Part shown: positions 29,273 through 38,568 of the stretch, one piece after another
Numbering within the stretch: the first letter of the stretch is position 1
Layout of the letters: every line of letters begins with the position of its first letter
DNA from: an uncultured Acetatifactor sp.
GTDB lineage: Bacteria; Bacillota; Clostridia; Lachnospirales; Lachnospiraceae
Length of the DNA: 64,000 nucleotides
Direction: 5' to 3'
NCBI GenBank assembly: GCA_949840885.1
Contig: CATKYJ010000016.1
Span: 29,575-93,574, forward strand
Translations under genes and position numbers: made by a program
The notes under the pieces: model-generated
Database searches by the model: none
What the model was told of the DNA's origin: nothing
What the model saw: only the letters and a program-made list of their open reading frames with translations

Positions 29273-31819
29273 ATGGCAAAGTATTATACACAGGAAATCC
29301 CCAAGACGGACAGAATCCCAAAACTGGTGGCGCATCTCTACGCCAAGATGCCGGAGATTGAGTCCGCCCGGGCGAAATTGATCACGGAATCCTATAAGGC
29401 CACAGAGGACAAGCCCATCATCATGCGGCGGGCTCTGGCGTTTGCGCATATCCTGGACAATATCCCCATCATCATAAGGGAAGACGAGCTTGTGGTGGGA
29501 AGCACCACCATCGCCCCCAGGGGCTGCCAGACCTATCCGGAATTCTCCTATAAATGGCTGGAGAGCGAATTCGAGACCGTGGCGGAGCGCAGGGCGGACC
29601 CGTTCTATATAGCGGACCAGACCAAGAAAGAGCTGTTGGCGGCGGACGCCTACTGGGAGGGAAAGACCACAAGTGACCTGGCCACCGCTCTGATGACCGA
29701 GGAGACGAAGAAAGCCATTGACCACAATATCTTCACCCCCGGCAACTATTTCTACAACGGCGTGGGCCATGTGACCGTTCAGTACGACAAGGTTCTGGCC
29801 GTGGGCTACAGAGGGATCATTGGCGAGATACAGGAGGAACTGGACAGGTGCAATCCCGGCGACGGGGACTACTGCACCAAGAGCCAGTTCCTGAAAGCCG
29901 CTATCCAAAGCTGCGAGGCCGTGATCCGCTACGCCCGCAGATATGCGCTTCTGGCAGAGAGAGAGGCGGCCTCCTGCAGGGATTTAGTGAGGAAACAGGA
30001 GCTTATGCAGATAGCGGCCAACTGCGCCCGGGTGCCGGAGCACGGGGCCTCCTCTTTCCATGAGGCCTGCCAGAGCTTCTGGTTCGTGCAGCAGCTGCTG
30101 CAGCTGGAGTCCAGCGGGCATTCCATCTCCCCGGGACGGTTCGACCAATATATGTATCCTTATTATAAGAAAGACCTGGACAGCGGGAAGCTTACAAGGG
30201 AGTTCGCCCAGGAGCTGATCGACTGTATCTGGGTCAAATTAAACGACCTGAACAAATGCCGGGACGCCGCCAGCGCCGAGGGTTTTGCGGGCTACAGCCT
30301 GTTCCAGAATCTCATCGTGGGCGGACAGGACAAGGATGGCCTGGACGTGACCAACGACCTGAGTTTTATGTGCATCTCGGCCTCCAAGCATGTGTTCCTG
30401 CCCCAGCCTTCCCTTTCCATCCGGGTGTGGAACAAGTCGCCCCACGATCTGCTGATGAAAGCGGCGGATCTGACGCGAACGGGAATCGGCCTGCCGGCGT
30501 ACTACAATGATGAAGTCATTATCCCGTCCCTGCTGAGCAGAGGGCTGACTCTGGAGGACGCCAGGGAGTACAATATCATCGGCTGCGTGGAGCCCCAGAA
30601 AGCGGGCAAAACCGAGGGCTGGCATGACGCGGCTTTCTATAACATGTGCCGCCCGCTGGAACTGGTATTCTCCAACGGCTGGGACAAGGGCGAGAAGATC
30701 GGCATAGAGACCGGGCGGGTGGAGGAGATGTCCACCTTTGAGGAATTCTATGATGCATATAAAAAGCAGATGGATTACAACATTTCTCTGCTGGTGAACG
30801 CGGACAATGCCATCGACGTGGCCCATGCCACCCGCTGCCCGCTGCCTTTCCTGTCCTGCATGGTGGACGACTGCATCCGGAGAGGCAAGAGCGTCCAGGA
30901 GGGCGGCGCCGTCTACAACTTCACAGGGCCTCAGGGCTTCGGCATCGCCAATATGGCGGACTCGCTGTACGCCATCAAGAAATTGGTATTCGACGAGAAA
31001 AAGGTGACCCTGGCGGAGTACAAGCGGGCGCTGGCCATGAACTACGGTCAGGGCTTCGACGCCGTCAGCGCCGGGGAGATCGTTGCGGAAATCCTGCGTG
31101 AGATTCGCAACAATCTCCCTGAGACGGACAGAAACGGTATGGTCGTGGACGAAGCCCAGGTGACCGACATGATCACTGCGGTGATGAATGCGGAACTTCC
31201 CGCGGAGGAGAAGAAGAGATATGAAGATCTGCGGGCCATGATAGAGGAGGTGCCCAAGTTCGGCAATGACAACGAGGAAGTGGACATGTTTGCCAGGGAT
31301 GTGGCGTACACTTATACCAGGCCGCTGCTGAACTACCGCAATCCCAGAGGAGGCCAGTTCCAGGCGGGGCTGTATCCCGTGTCGGCAAACGTGCCCCTGG
31401 GGGCCCAGACAGGAGCCACCCCGGACGGCAGGCTTGCACACACTCCCGTGGCGGACGGCGTATCCCCCTCGGCGGGCAAGGATGTGTACGGCCCCACGGC
31501 GGCGGCGAACTCCGTGTCCAAGCTTGACCATGGTATTGCCTCCAACGGGACGCTGTTCAACCAGAAGTTCCATCCCACGGCGCTCAGCGGCGAGAAAGGG
31601 CTGGAGAATTTCGTGGCGCTGATTCGCTCTTATTTCGACCAGAAAGGGAGCCATATGCAGTTCAACGTGGTGGATCGGGAGACTTTGCTGGACGCCCAGG
31701 CCCATCCGGAGAAGTACGCCCATTTGGTGGTGCGGGTGGCGGGGTACAGCGCGCTGTTTACCACCTTGTCCAAGTCCCTGCAGAACGATATTATAAGGAG
31801 GACGGAGCAGGGGTTCTAG
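29273..31819 (+). CDS. Glycyl radical enzyme, B12-independent 1,2-propanediol dehydratase-like
   Basis: Active-site NIIGCVEPQ; glycyl loop VVRVAGYSALF; neighbouring activating enzyme and Pdu-type BMC genes. Confidence 0.88.
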   Translation: MAKYYTQEIPKTDRIPKLVAHLYAKMPEIESARAKLITESYKATEDKPIIMRRALAFAHILDNIPIIIREDELVVGSTTIAPRGCQTYPEFSYKWLESEFETVAERRADPFYIADQTKKELLAADAYWEGKTTSDLATALMTEETKKAIDHNIFTPGNYFYNGVGHVTVQYDKVLAVGYRGIIGEIQEELDRCNPGDGDYCTKSQFLKAAIQSCEAVIRYARRYALLAEREAASCRDLVRKQELMQIAANCARVPEHGASSFHEACQSFWFVQQLLQLESSGHSISPGRFDQYMYPYYKKDLDSGKLTREFAQELIDCIWVKLNDLNKCRDAASAEGFAGYSLFQNLIVGGQDKDGLDVTNDLSFMCISASKHVFLPQPSLSIRVWNKSPHDLLMKAADLTRTGIGLPAYYNDEVIIPSLLSRGLTLEDAREYNIIGCVEPQKAGKTEGWHDAAFYNMCRPLELVFSNGWDKGEKIGIETGRVEEMSTFEEFYDAYKKQMDYNISLLVNADNAIDVAHATRCPLPFLSCMVDDCIRRGKSVQEGGAVYNFTGPQGFGIANMADSLYAIKKLVFDEKKVTLAEYKRALAMNYGQGFDAVSAGEIVAEILREIRNNLPETDRNGMVVDEAQVTDMITAVMNAELPAEEKKRYEDLRAMIEEVPKFGNDNEEVDMFARDVAYTYTRPLLNYRNPRGGQFQAGLYPVSANVPLGAQTGATPDGRLAHTPVADGVSPSAGKDVYGPTAAANSVSKLDHGIASNGTLFNQKFHPTALSGEKGLENFVALIRSYFDQKGSHMQFNVVDRETLLDAQAHPEKYAHLVVRVAGYSALFTTLSKSLQNDIIRRTEQGF

Positions 31820-31869
31820 GAGCGGGAGGAAACCTGCGGCGCTGGGGGATTTGGGGAGGTGTCCGGCAG

Positions 31870-32030
31870 TCTTACAAGCTGCCGCGGGCTTCTCTGCAGA
31901 TAGATTTAAATATAATTGAAACTGACGAAAATGTTGTAGAGCTTGCTGAAAAGTTCATTGATTTCGGAATATTAAAACAGAAAAGCTTTGATGATTGCAG
32001 ACATATTGCGGCTGCAATATTAATACCTAC
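31870..32030 (+). pseudogene. Remnant of a PIN-domain protein
   Basis: IDLNIIETDENVVELAEKFIDFGILKQKSFDDCRHIAAAI resembles the PIN-domain C-terminal half; truncated both ends. Confidence 0.4.
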
Positions 32031-32124
32031 AAGGGAGACCTTTCTGTTGTCTTGCATGACAGAGGTGCATCTCTGCAAGATGGCACAGAAACCGGGGAAC
32101 TGAAACGAAATGGAGGAAAAAAGA

Positions 32125-32760
32125 ATGAGGAAATATGCGGTCTTATTATATCCGGACTTTTCTTTGCAGGAGATTACCTGCCTCACATCCGCGCTTGCCA
32201 TCTGGTTCGGCGAGAAGATTGATTATATCGCCAGCGAAGATAAGGAATATAGGAGCGAGGAGGGCTTCCGCATCCTCCCCACCTGGACATGCGCGGAAGC
32301 AAAGATAACAGATTACGATTGTGTGATGCTGCCGGGAACGATCAACCCGCTGCCTGCGCTGTTCGACGATGCGCTGATCGACTTCCTCAGGAGCGGAGTG
32401 GATTCGGATGTGGTTTTTGCAGCGATTTCCTCCTCCCCGATCCTGCTGTCGAAAGCGGGAATCTTAAATGGCAGGAAATTCACCTCCGGTTATTTCATGC
32501 AGATGGCGGACGCTTTTGGCTTTGTGGAAAAGGAGAATTTCATACACAAAGGAATCGTGGAAGACGGAAATGTCATAACGGGCATCGGAATGTTTTTCAG
32601 AGAATTTGCGGAAGCGGTGCTGCGAAGATTCGGGTATGACATCGGGGAATGCTTTATGCGCGAAAAGCCGGAGGATTTTTCGGAAGATGAGCTGACCTTC
32701 TACTGGACGGATGAGGAATATCAGGAATTTCTGGAGGAATTGAAGGCTTACGCAGAATGA
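32125..32760 (+). CDS. DJ-1/PfpI family protein
   Basis: MRKYAVLLYPDFSLQEITCLTSALAIWF...DYDCVMLPGTINPLPALFDDALIDFLRS. Confidence 0.8.
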   Translation: MRKYAVLLYPDFSLQEITCLTSALAIWFGEKIDYIASEDKEYRSEEGFRILPTWTCAEAKITDYDCVMLPGTINPLPALFDDALIDFLRSGVDSDVVFAAISSSPILLSKAGILNGRKFTSGYFMQMADAFGFVEKENFIHKGIVEDGNVITGIGMFFREFAEAVLRRFGYDIGECFMREKPEDFSEDELTFYWTDEEYQEFLEELKAYAE

Positions 32761-32804
32761 AAAATATTTTTCACCAAACTGCCTGAAGGATGCGTTGAAA
32801 ATCG

Positions 32805-32895
32805 AGGGCTGTGCTGTAAATTGGAGAATGCGCTGTAAGTCAAGGGCTGCGCCGTAAATTGGGGAATGCGCTGTAAGTCAAGGACTGCCCTGTAA
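32805..32895. repeat. 38-bp tandem repeat, about 2.4 units
   Basis: AGGGCTGTGCTGTAAATTGGAGAATGCGCTGTAAGTCA | AGGGCTGCGCCGTAAATTGGGGAATGCGCTGTAAGTCA | AGGACTGCCCTGTAA. Confidence 0.9.
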
Positions 32896-33112
32896 TAGGG
32901 AGGCGGGCCGGCGGAAAACCGCGGGAGGGTATGATTTATGATTCGCCGGGAGATATTGCAGATTGCCATGGAACAGTATAAAGCTGGAGTCCGTCGTGAA
33001 GGAGATGAACGGAGAGACGGAATAACACAAGCCGGAAAATTTGTGGACAATGAAAGCCCGGAGAAACGCAGAAGATGGAATAGAACTCCGCGGACATAAA
33101 AGGAAAGACATT

Positions 33113-33976
33113 ATGAGGGAAAATAGGAATACGATTTGGTCGGAACATGTGCAGGGCATCATGACGCTGTATCTCAGCAGAAAATTAAGATTTGATGATA
33201 TGTTCTTTACGCAGTATGAAGGACTGTTTGATTTGGACAGGAGCGCCGAGATAAAAATTCTGGAGATTGGCTGCGGCCCGGGAGCGTTGGCAGAATCCCT
33301 GCACAGATGGTATCCAGGAGCGCATATCACCGCCATCGACAGGGACAGCAATTTCATTTCGTTTGCGAAGGAGAACATTCCGGGCGTGGATTTCAGAGAG
33401 GGCGATGCGACTCGCCTTCCCTTTGAGGACGGAACCTTTGACGTTACCATTTCTAATACGGTTCAGGAGCATGTGGAGCCCGCTGCCTTCTGGGGCGAGC
33501 AGAGACGGGTGCTGAAGCCGGGCGGCGTATGCCTGTGCCTTTCCGCGCGAAAAGGGCTCCATTGTACCGCGCCATGCCTGGAGAAAACGGAAAAAGAGAA
33601 AGCTTTTTGGGAGAGCATTCTCCAATCAGAGGATGACCTGGAGAAATTCAGAGTCTGCAGATTTCCCATGTCTGAGTCTGAAATCCCTGCATCCATGGAG
33701 AAGAACGGGTTTATAGATGTTATCACTGGATATGCCGTCATCGACCTTACACCTGATGCTCCAAAGTATTCGGCGGATATGGCAGAACGAATGATTGAGG
33801 CGATGCACCAAAATGATATAGAGGCTGTGGAATCGGCACACTCCGACCAGACGGTAGAAATTCTCTCCGTTATCAATTCCAAATATGAGGAACGGCTCCG
33901 CCTGTACAGAGAGGGAAGAAAGCAGTGGGACACCTCAGTGTCCATAACCATGATTATCCGGGGAGTAAAGGGATGA
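33113..33976 (+). CDS. Class I SAM-dependent methyltransferase
   Basis: IKILEIGCGPGALAESLHRWYPGAHITAIDRDSNFI...ATRLPFEDGTFDVTISNTVQEHV. Confidence 0.9.
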   Translation: MRENRNTIWSEHVQGIMTLYLSRKLRFDDMFFTQYEGLFDLDRSAEIKILEIGCGPGALAESLHRWYPGAHITAIDRDSNFISFAKENIPGVDFREGDATRLPFEDGTFDVTISNTVQEHVEPAAFWGEQRRVLKPGGVCLCLSARKGLHCTAPCLEKTEKEKAFWESILQSEDDLEKFRVCRFPMSESEIPASMEKNGFIDVITGYAVIDLTPDAPKYSADMAERMIEAMHQNDIEAVESAHSDQTVEILSVINSKYEERLRLYREGRKQWDTSVSITMIIRGVKG

Positions 33977-34065
33977 CTTATATACGGTAATTAGCAGGAA
34001 GAATATTCCCCTGTGTGGAAGAATTCTTCCCAATTTGGAAGAATTTTCTCCTGTGGAGGTGTGGG

Positions 34066-34779
34066 ATGGATATTACTTTGCACTATCAGGAAAAAGGAGA
34101 GAAGGAGCCCCTTATCCTTCTGCACGGGAACGGGGAGGACGGCTCTTATTTCAGGCACCAGATAGATTATTTCAGCGACAGATACAGAGTGATCGCTTTA
34201 GATACCAGGGGCCACGGCAAATCGCCGAGAGGAGTCAGACCTTTTACCATCAAGCAGTTCGCCTGTGATTTAAACGATTTTTTCACAGAGTTGGAGATTT
34301 CCAACGCAATCATTTTAGGATTTTCGGATGGGGCAAATATCGCCATGGAATTTGCGCTTGCCTATCCGGACAAGGTGAAAGCGCTGATTGTAAATGGAGG
34401 GAATCTGAACCCGGACGGGGTAAAAAGAACCACGCAGATTCCGATTGAAATAGGATATCGGATAGCCAAACGGTTTGCTTCCAAATCGACAGGTGCCAAA
34501 CGGAATGCCGAAATGCTTGGCTTAATGGTGAATGAGCCGAATATTGAGGCAGATGAACTGAGAAGAATAAAAGCGCCTACATTGGTAATCTGCGGAAGAA
34601 ATGATATGATCAGGGAATCCCACACAAAAATGATTGCGGATCATATACCTGGCGCAAAGCTATCAATCATTCAAGGGAATCATTTTATTGCGAATAAGAG
34701 GCATGCGGCATTTAACAAGGCAGTGGAAGACTTTTTACAGACCATCCCGATAGGGATGGCAGAAGAGAGAAGAAAATGA
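34066..34779 (+). CDS. Alpha/beta hydrolase
   Basis: LILLHGNGEDGSYFRHQIDYFSDRYRVIALDTRGHGKSPRG...AIILGFSDGANIAMEFALAYPDKVKALIV. Confidence 0.9.
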   Translation: MDITLHYQEKGEKEPLILLHGNGEDGSYFRHQIDYFSDRYRVIALDTRGHGKSPRGVRPFTIKQFACDLNDFFTELEISNAIILGFSDGANIAMEFALAYPDKVKALIVNGGNLNPDGVKRTTQIPIEIGYRIAKRFASKSTGAKRNAEMLGLMVNEPNIEADELRRIKAPTLVICGRNDMIRESHTKMIADHIPGAKLSIIQGNHFIANKRHAAFNKAVEDFLQTIPIGMAEERRK

Positions 34780-35582
34780 TAGTAAAAAACGAATATCCGA
34801 TCCTGGAATACAGCACGGACAAACTCGCTGTCATCAATCCTGACAGAGAAGCATCCAAAGGGGACAGGGACGGCCAGGGAGAGGGCGGCTTTAGGCGTTT
34901 CCCCAGGCTCTGCCTGGTGACTTTCTTCGAGGAGGTGCTTGACAGCGCAGTAGAGAGATATGGGGGAGAGAAGATAGGCACCTATGTCTCCGAAATGAAG
35001 GACTTCCATGTATATCGGTTCACAGTGGATGGGACAGATGTTTGCGCCGTACAGGCGGTGGTGGCCTCAGGCTCCATCGCCATGATGACGGAGATGCTCT
35101 ATGGCAGCGGCGTGGAGGCAATCGTCTGTTGCGGCGGCTGTGGGGTGCTGGACAATATTCCGGAGGGAGCCGTGATCGTACCGGTGCGGGCCCTGCGGGA
35201 CGAGGGGGCCTCCTACAAATATCTGCCGCCGGCGCGGTTCATTGAACTGCAGGCAGAGCCCATCCAGCGCTTCCGGAAAGTCCTGTCCGGTCACGGCATC
35301 CCTTACATAGAATGCGCCACCTGGTCAACGGACGGCTTCTACCGGGAGACCAGGGAAATGGTGGCCTACCGGAGGGACGAGGGCTGTAGGGCCGTGGAGA
35401 TGGAGTGCGCCACCATGGCTGCCATCGCCCAGTTTCGGGGCAAGGTCTTCGGCCAGCTGCTCTACAGCGGCGACATCCTCACCGGCGGCGCGGAGGACTA
35501 CGATGACAGGGACTGGAGCAACAATGTCTCCGCAAGGGAGAGGCTGTTCGCGCTTGCGCTGGAGGCGCTGTGTATGCTATGA
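34776..35582 (+). CDS. Nucleoside phosphorylase family protein
   Basis: AVQAVVASGSIAMMTEMLYGSGVEAIVCCGGCGVLDNIPEGAVIVP...VEMECATMAAIAQFRGK...YSGDILTG. Confidence 0.85.
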   Translation: MIVKNEYPILEYSTDKLAVINPDREASKGDRDGQGEGGFRRFPRLCLVTFFEEVLDSAVERYGGEKIGTYVSEMKDFHVYRFTVDGTDVCAVQAVVASGSIAMMTEMLYGSGVEAIVCCGGCGVLDNIPEGAVIVPVRALRDEGASYKYLPPARFIELQAEPIQRFRKVLSGHGIPYIECATWSTDGFYRETREMVAYRRDEGCRAVEMECATMAAIAQFRGKVFGQLLYSGDILTGGAEDYDDRDWSNNVSARERLFALALEALCML

Positions 35583-35770
35583 ATTCTTTTGACGATGATT
35601 TTTGGGAAATGCTGGACTGCCTGGTGAAAGATTCGGAGACAGTGATAGACAGGCCCAAAGGAACGGCGCATCCCAGGTAACCGGATTTTATCGATAAGGT
35701 CGCTTGCGGATATCTGAAGAATACTTTGTCCATGTACGGCGGTATCGATGTGCGGGGGCGGGGAAAAAGC
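35579..35770 (+). pseudogene. Inorganic pyrophosphatase N-terminal remnant with internal stop
   Basis: MNSFDDDFWEMLDCLVKDSETVIDRPKGTAHPR*PDFIDKVACGYLKNTLSMYGGIDV; TAA in place of the usual aromatic codon. Confidence 0.65.
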
Positions 35771-35857
35771 AGGATTCCATGTCAGCAGTCAGCGCCGCCG
35801 GTGGCAATATGACAGGAAAGTTGGAAATGCCGCTTGCGCGGCGGAATGAGACGAAAA

Positions 35858-36655
35858 ATGACAACAGATTATCTACAGACAAAAGGACGAATATTTGACA
35901 TACAGCGGTATTCCATCCATGACGGAACAGGAATCCGAACCATCTGTTTCCTGAAAGGCTGCGTGCTGCGGTGCAAGTGGTGCTGCAACCCGGAGTCCCA
36001 GGAGTATGGGATCCAGGAGATGACCGTTCAGGGCAAGAAGAAAATCATCGGCCGGGACGTGACGGTGGCGGAAGTTTTGGAGACCGTGGAAAAGGACAGG
36101 CCCTATTACAACCGCTCCGGCGGCGGACTGACCCTGTCCGGCGGGGAGAGTCTCTGCCAGCCGGCGTTCGCCAGAGACCTGCTCCGCGCCGCCAAGGCTG
36201 TGGGAATCGGCACCGCCATGGAGAGCATGGGATGTGCGAAATGGGAGGTTATTGAGGAAATCCTGCCATACCTTGACCAATACCTCATGGACATCAAGCA
36301 TATGGACAGCGAAAAGCATAAGCGCTTCACCGGAAAGGGAAATGAGCTGATGCTGGAGAATGCCAAGAGGATTGCGGCATCCGGTCAGACGTTTCTCAGC
36401 ATACGGGTGCCCGTGATTCCTACGTTCAATGATACGCCCGCCGAAATCAGGGCGATCGCCCGGTTCGCGGACACCCTGCCCGGGGTGGAGGAGATCTATC
36501 TGCTCCCATACCACAGGCTGGGCCAGGACAAGTACGCGGGCCTGGGCAGAACATACGAGCTGCCGGATATCCTGCCGCCGGAGGCAGAGCATATGGAGCG
36601 GCTGAAGAAAGAAGTGGAGAGCTGTACGAAATTAAAGTGCCATATAGGCGGATAA
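35858..36655 (+). CDS. Glycyl radical enzyme activating enzyme (radical SAM), short form
   Basis: FDIQRYSIHDGTGIRTICFLKGCVLRCKWCCNPESQ (CX3CX2C), GGGLTLSGGE, YLMDIKHMDSEKHKRFTG. Confidence 0.9.
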   Translation: MTTDYLQTKGRIFDIQRYSIHDGTGIRTICFLKGCVLRCKWCCNPESQEYGIQEMTVQGKKKIIGRDVTVAEVLETVEKDRPYYNRSGGGLTLSGGESLCQPAFARDLLRAAKAVGIGTAMESMGCAKWEVIEEILPYLDQYLMDIKHMDSEKHKRFTGKGNELMLENAKRIAASGQTFLSIRVPVIPTFNDTPAEIRAIARFADTLPGVEEIYLLPYHRLGQDKYAGLGRTYELPDILPPEAEHMERLKKEVESCTKLKCHIGG

Positions 36656-36699
36656 ATCTCTGCATTCGGAGAGCGCATGGATGAGAGGAGGAATCGGCT

Positions 36700-36885
36700 G
36701 TGAAGAAATATGAATATGTAAATGTCCATATTGGCAGATTCTGCGGAGCGAAATCCAAGGAACATAGAGACATTATCAACGCATATGCGGCAAAAGGATA
36801 TCGCTATATAGGATATATTCCTACGAATATCAGCGACTATGGAAAGATAAAGGATATGGACCTGGTCTTTGAGACAGAGTGTTGA
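36700..36885 (+). CDS. DUF4177-like small protein
   Basis: MKKYEYVNVHIGRFCGAKSKEHRDIINAYAAKGYRYIGYIPTNISDYGKIKDMDLVFE; GTG start, SD present. Confidence 0.7.
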   Translation: MKKYEYVNVHIGRFCGAKSKEHRDIINAYAAKGYRYIGYIPTNISDYGKIKDMDLVFETEC

Positions 36886-36898
36886 CAAGGGAAATGAT

Positions 36899-37588
36899 AT
36901 GAGAATAATTGACGATATTACGAATTTTATTTTTCCGGAAGACATTCCTGCGCAGGATGATACGAAAAGCAGCGGGAAAAGTGGAGAATCCATAACGGGA
37001 GAGGGACTCGCGGAAGACAAGCTGTCTGCATTGAGGGCAGATGTCATCTTCATCCCCGGTGGTTCTTATCCGGAGCTGCCGGAGCGGGCGGCGCAGCTGT
37101 GGAAAGCGGGGTATGCTCCCTGGGTGGTGCCGTCCGGCCGATATTCCATAACGGTGGGCAGATTCGCAGGCGTTAAGTCCAAAGGGGAAATCTACCGGAA
37201 AGCCTACGCCACCGAGTGCGAGTTCTATACGGATGTCCTGCTGGCAAACGGGGTTGCCCCGGACTGCATCTTTCCGGAGGACGAGGCTCAGTTCACCGCC
37301 GAGAACGCCAGATTTACCAGAAAGGTTCTGGACGCGAAAGGGCTGTACCCGAAAAAAGCCATCATCTGCTGCAAGGGGTATCATGCCAGGAGATGCCTGA
37401 TGTACTATCAGATCTGTTTTCCGGATACGGAGCTTCTGATTGCCCCTGCGGAGGGAAAAGTGACCAGGGAGAACTGGTACAGAACGGATTTTGGAAGACA
37501 GAGGGTGATGGGAGAGCTGGCCAGGCTGGGGACGCAGTTTACACCGGAGATGACGCCGGAGATGGCGGAAATCATGAAGTCTGTGTGA
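36899..37588 (+). CDS. YdcF/ElyC (DUF218) family protein
   Basis: DVIFIPGGSYPELPERAAQLWKAGYAPWVVPSGRYS...ICCKGYHARRCLMYYQICFPDTELLIAP. Confidence 0.85.
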   Translation: MRIIDDITNFIFPEDIPAQDDTKSSGKSGESITGEGLAEDKLSALRADVIFIPGGSYPELPERAAQLWKAGYAPWVVPSGRYSITVGRFAGVKSKGEIYRKAYATECEFYTDVLLANGVAPDCIFPEDEAQFTAENARFTRKVLDAKGLYPKKAIICCKGYHARRCLMYYQICFPDTELLIAPAEGKVTRENWYRTDFGRQRVMGELARLGTQFTPEMTPEMAEIMKSV

Positions 37589-37738
37589 TATGCCTGTGAC
37601 CGGCATATGAAGTAAGCGGAAGAATGTAGAATGTTTCTGAGAAGATGGCATCTTAGGCGATAGCCGTTTGTAAATGACATTAGGTGCAGACGCATCATGC
37701 TGCCGTGAGCGGCGAAGGCGTGAACAGAGACGAAAGGA

Positions 37739-38116
37739 ATGAATAACATGGATTGGCTTGATGACAGGGAAAAACGCAGAATCGTGCAGGAGCTGGTGCC
37801 GGGCAAGCAGATCACGCTGGCCCATATCATAGCAAATCCCGACCCGGTGCTGTATGAAAAGCTGGGCCTGGATCCCAGCGTAGACTACACCCGGGCAGCC
37901 ATCGGCGTCCTGACAGTGTCCCCGGCGGAAACGGCCATCATTATGGCGGATGTGGCCATGAAAGCCGCCGCCATTGATCTGGGCTTTGTAGACAGGTTCA
38001 GCGGATCCCTGATCATATCGGGCACCGTGTCCGAGGTGGAGGCTTCGGAGCAGGCGATACTGGACTATGTGCGGGATGTGCTGCATTATACGGTCTGTGA
38101 GATTACGAGGACATAA
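37739..38116 (+). CDS. BMC shell protein, EutS/PduU-like (circularly permuted BMC-H)
   Basis: VQELVPGKQITLAHIIANPDPVLYEKLGLDPSVDYTRAAIGVLTVSPAETAIIMADVAMKAAAIDLGFVDRFSGSLIISG. Confidence 0.9.
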   Translation: MNNMDWLDDREKRRIVQELVPGKQITLAHIIANPDPVLYEKLGLDPSVDYTRAAIGVLTVSPAETAIIMADVAMKAAAIDLGFVDRFSGSLIISGTVSEVEASEQAILDYVRDVLHYTVCEITRT

Positions 38117-38209
38117 TACTGTCTTTGAGGAAAGGCTTGTGTATAGTTTAGCATATGTTGTCGGGATGTGGGATTGAAAGTGCTTCTAAGCGCACGGAAA
38201 GGCTTCATT

Positions 38210-38530
38210 ATGGAAAAGACAGTAATGACAGAGAAGACAGAAAAGACTACAGAAGAATACGAGAAGAAACTGAAGGCATACTATGACGAGACAGGCAGGC
38301 TGACCCAATATCCCTCTAAGAGACCTATGCGGATTCTGGCGCTGACCAAGATTGCAGAGCAGTTTGAGGCCTCAAGAAAGTACACGGAGAAAGAAGTAAA
38401 TGAAATCATCCGGACGAATATCGCGTTCGGGGATGTTGAATTAGTCCGCAGGGAGATGTTCCAGTACAGGCTGGTGGACAGGCTCAAAGACGGTTCCGCG
38501 TATTGGCGGGAGGAGAACCAGCGGACATAA
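38210..38530 (+). CDS. DUF2087-like protein
   Basis: YDETGRLTQYPSKRPMRILALTKIAEQFEASRKYTEKEVNEIIRTNIAFGDVELVRREMFQYRLVDRLKDGSAYWR. Confidence 0.8.
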   Translation: MEKTVMTEKTEKTTEEYEKKLKAYYDETGRLTQYPSKRPMRILALTKIAEQFEASRKYTEKEVNEIIRTNIAFGDVELVRREMFQYRLVDRLKDGSAYWREENQRT

Positions 38531-38568
38531 AAGGGAACTGATGGGAAGTTTTGTCAGGGAGGCAATGG

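Noticed and set aside
30239-31723. 494-aa ORF on the minus strand
   Set aside because: Shadow ORF antisense to the glycyl radical enzyme; no recognisable domain.
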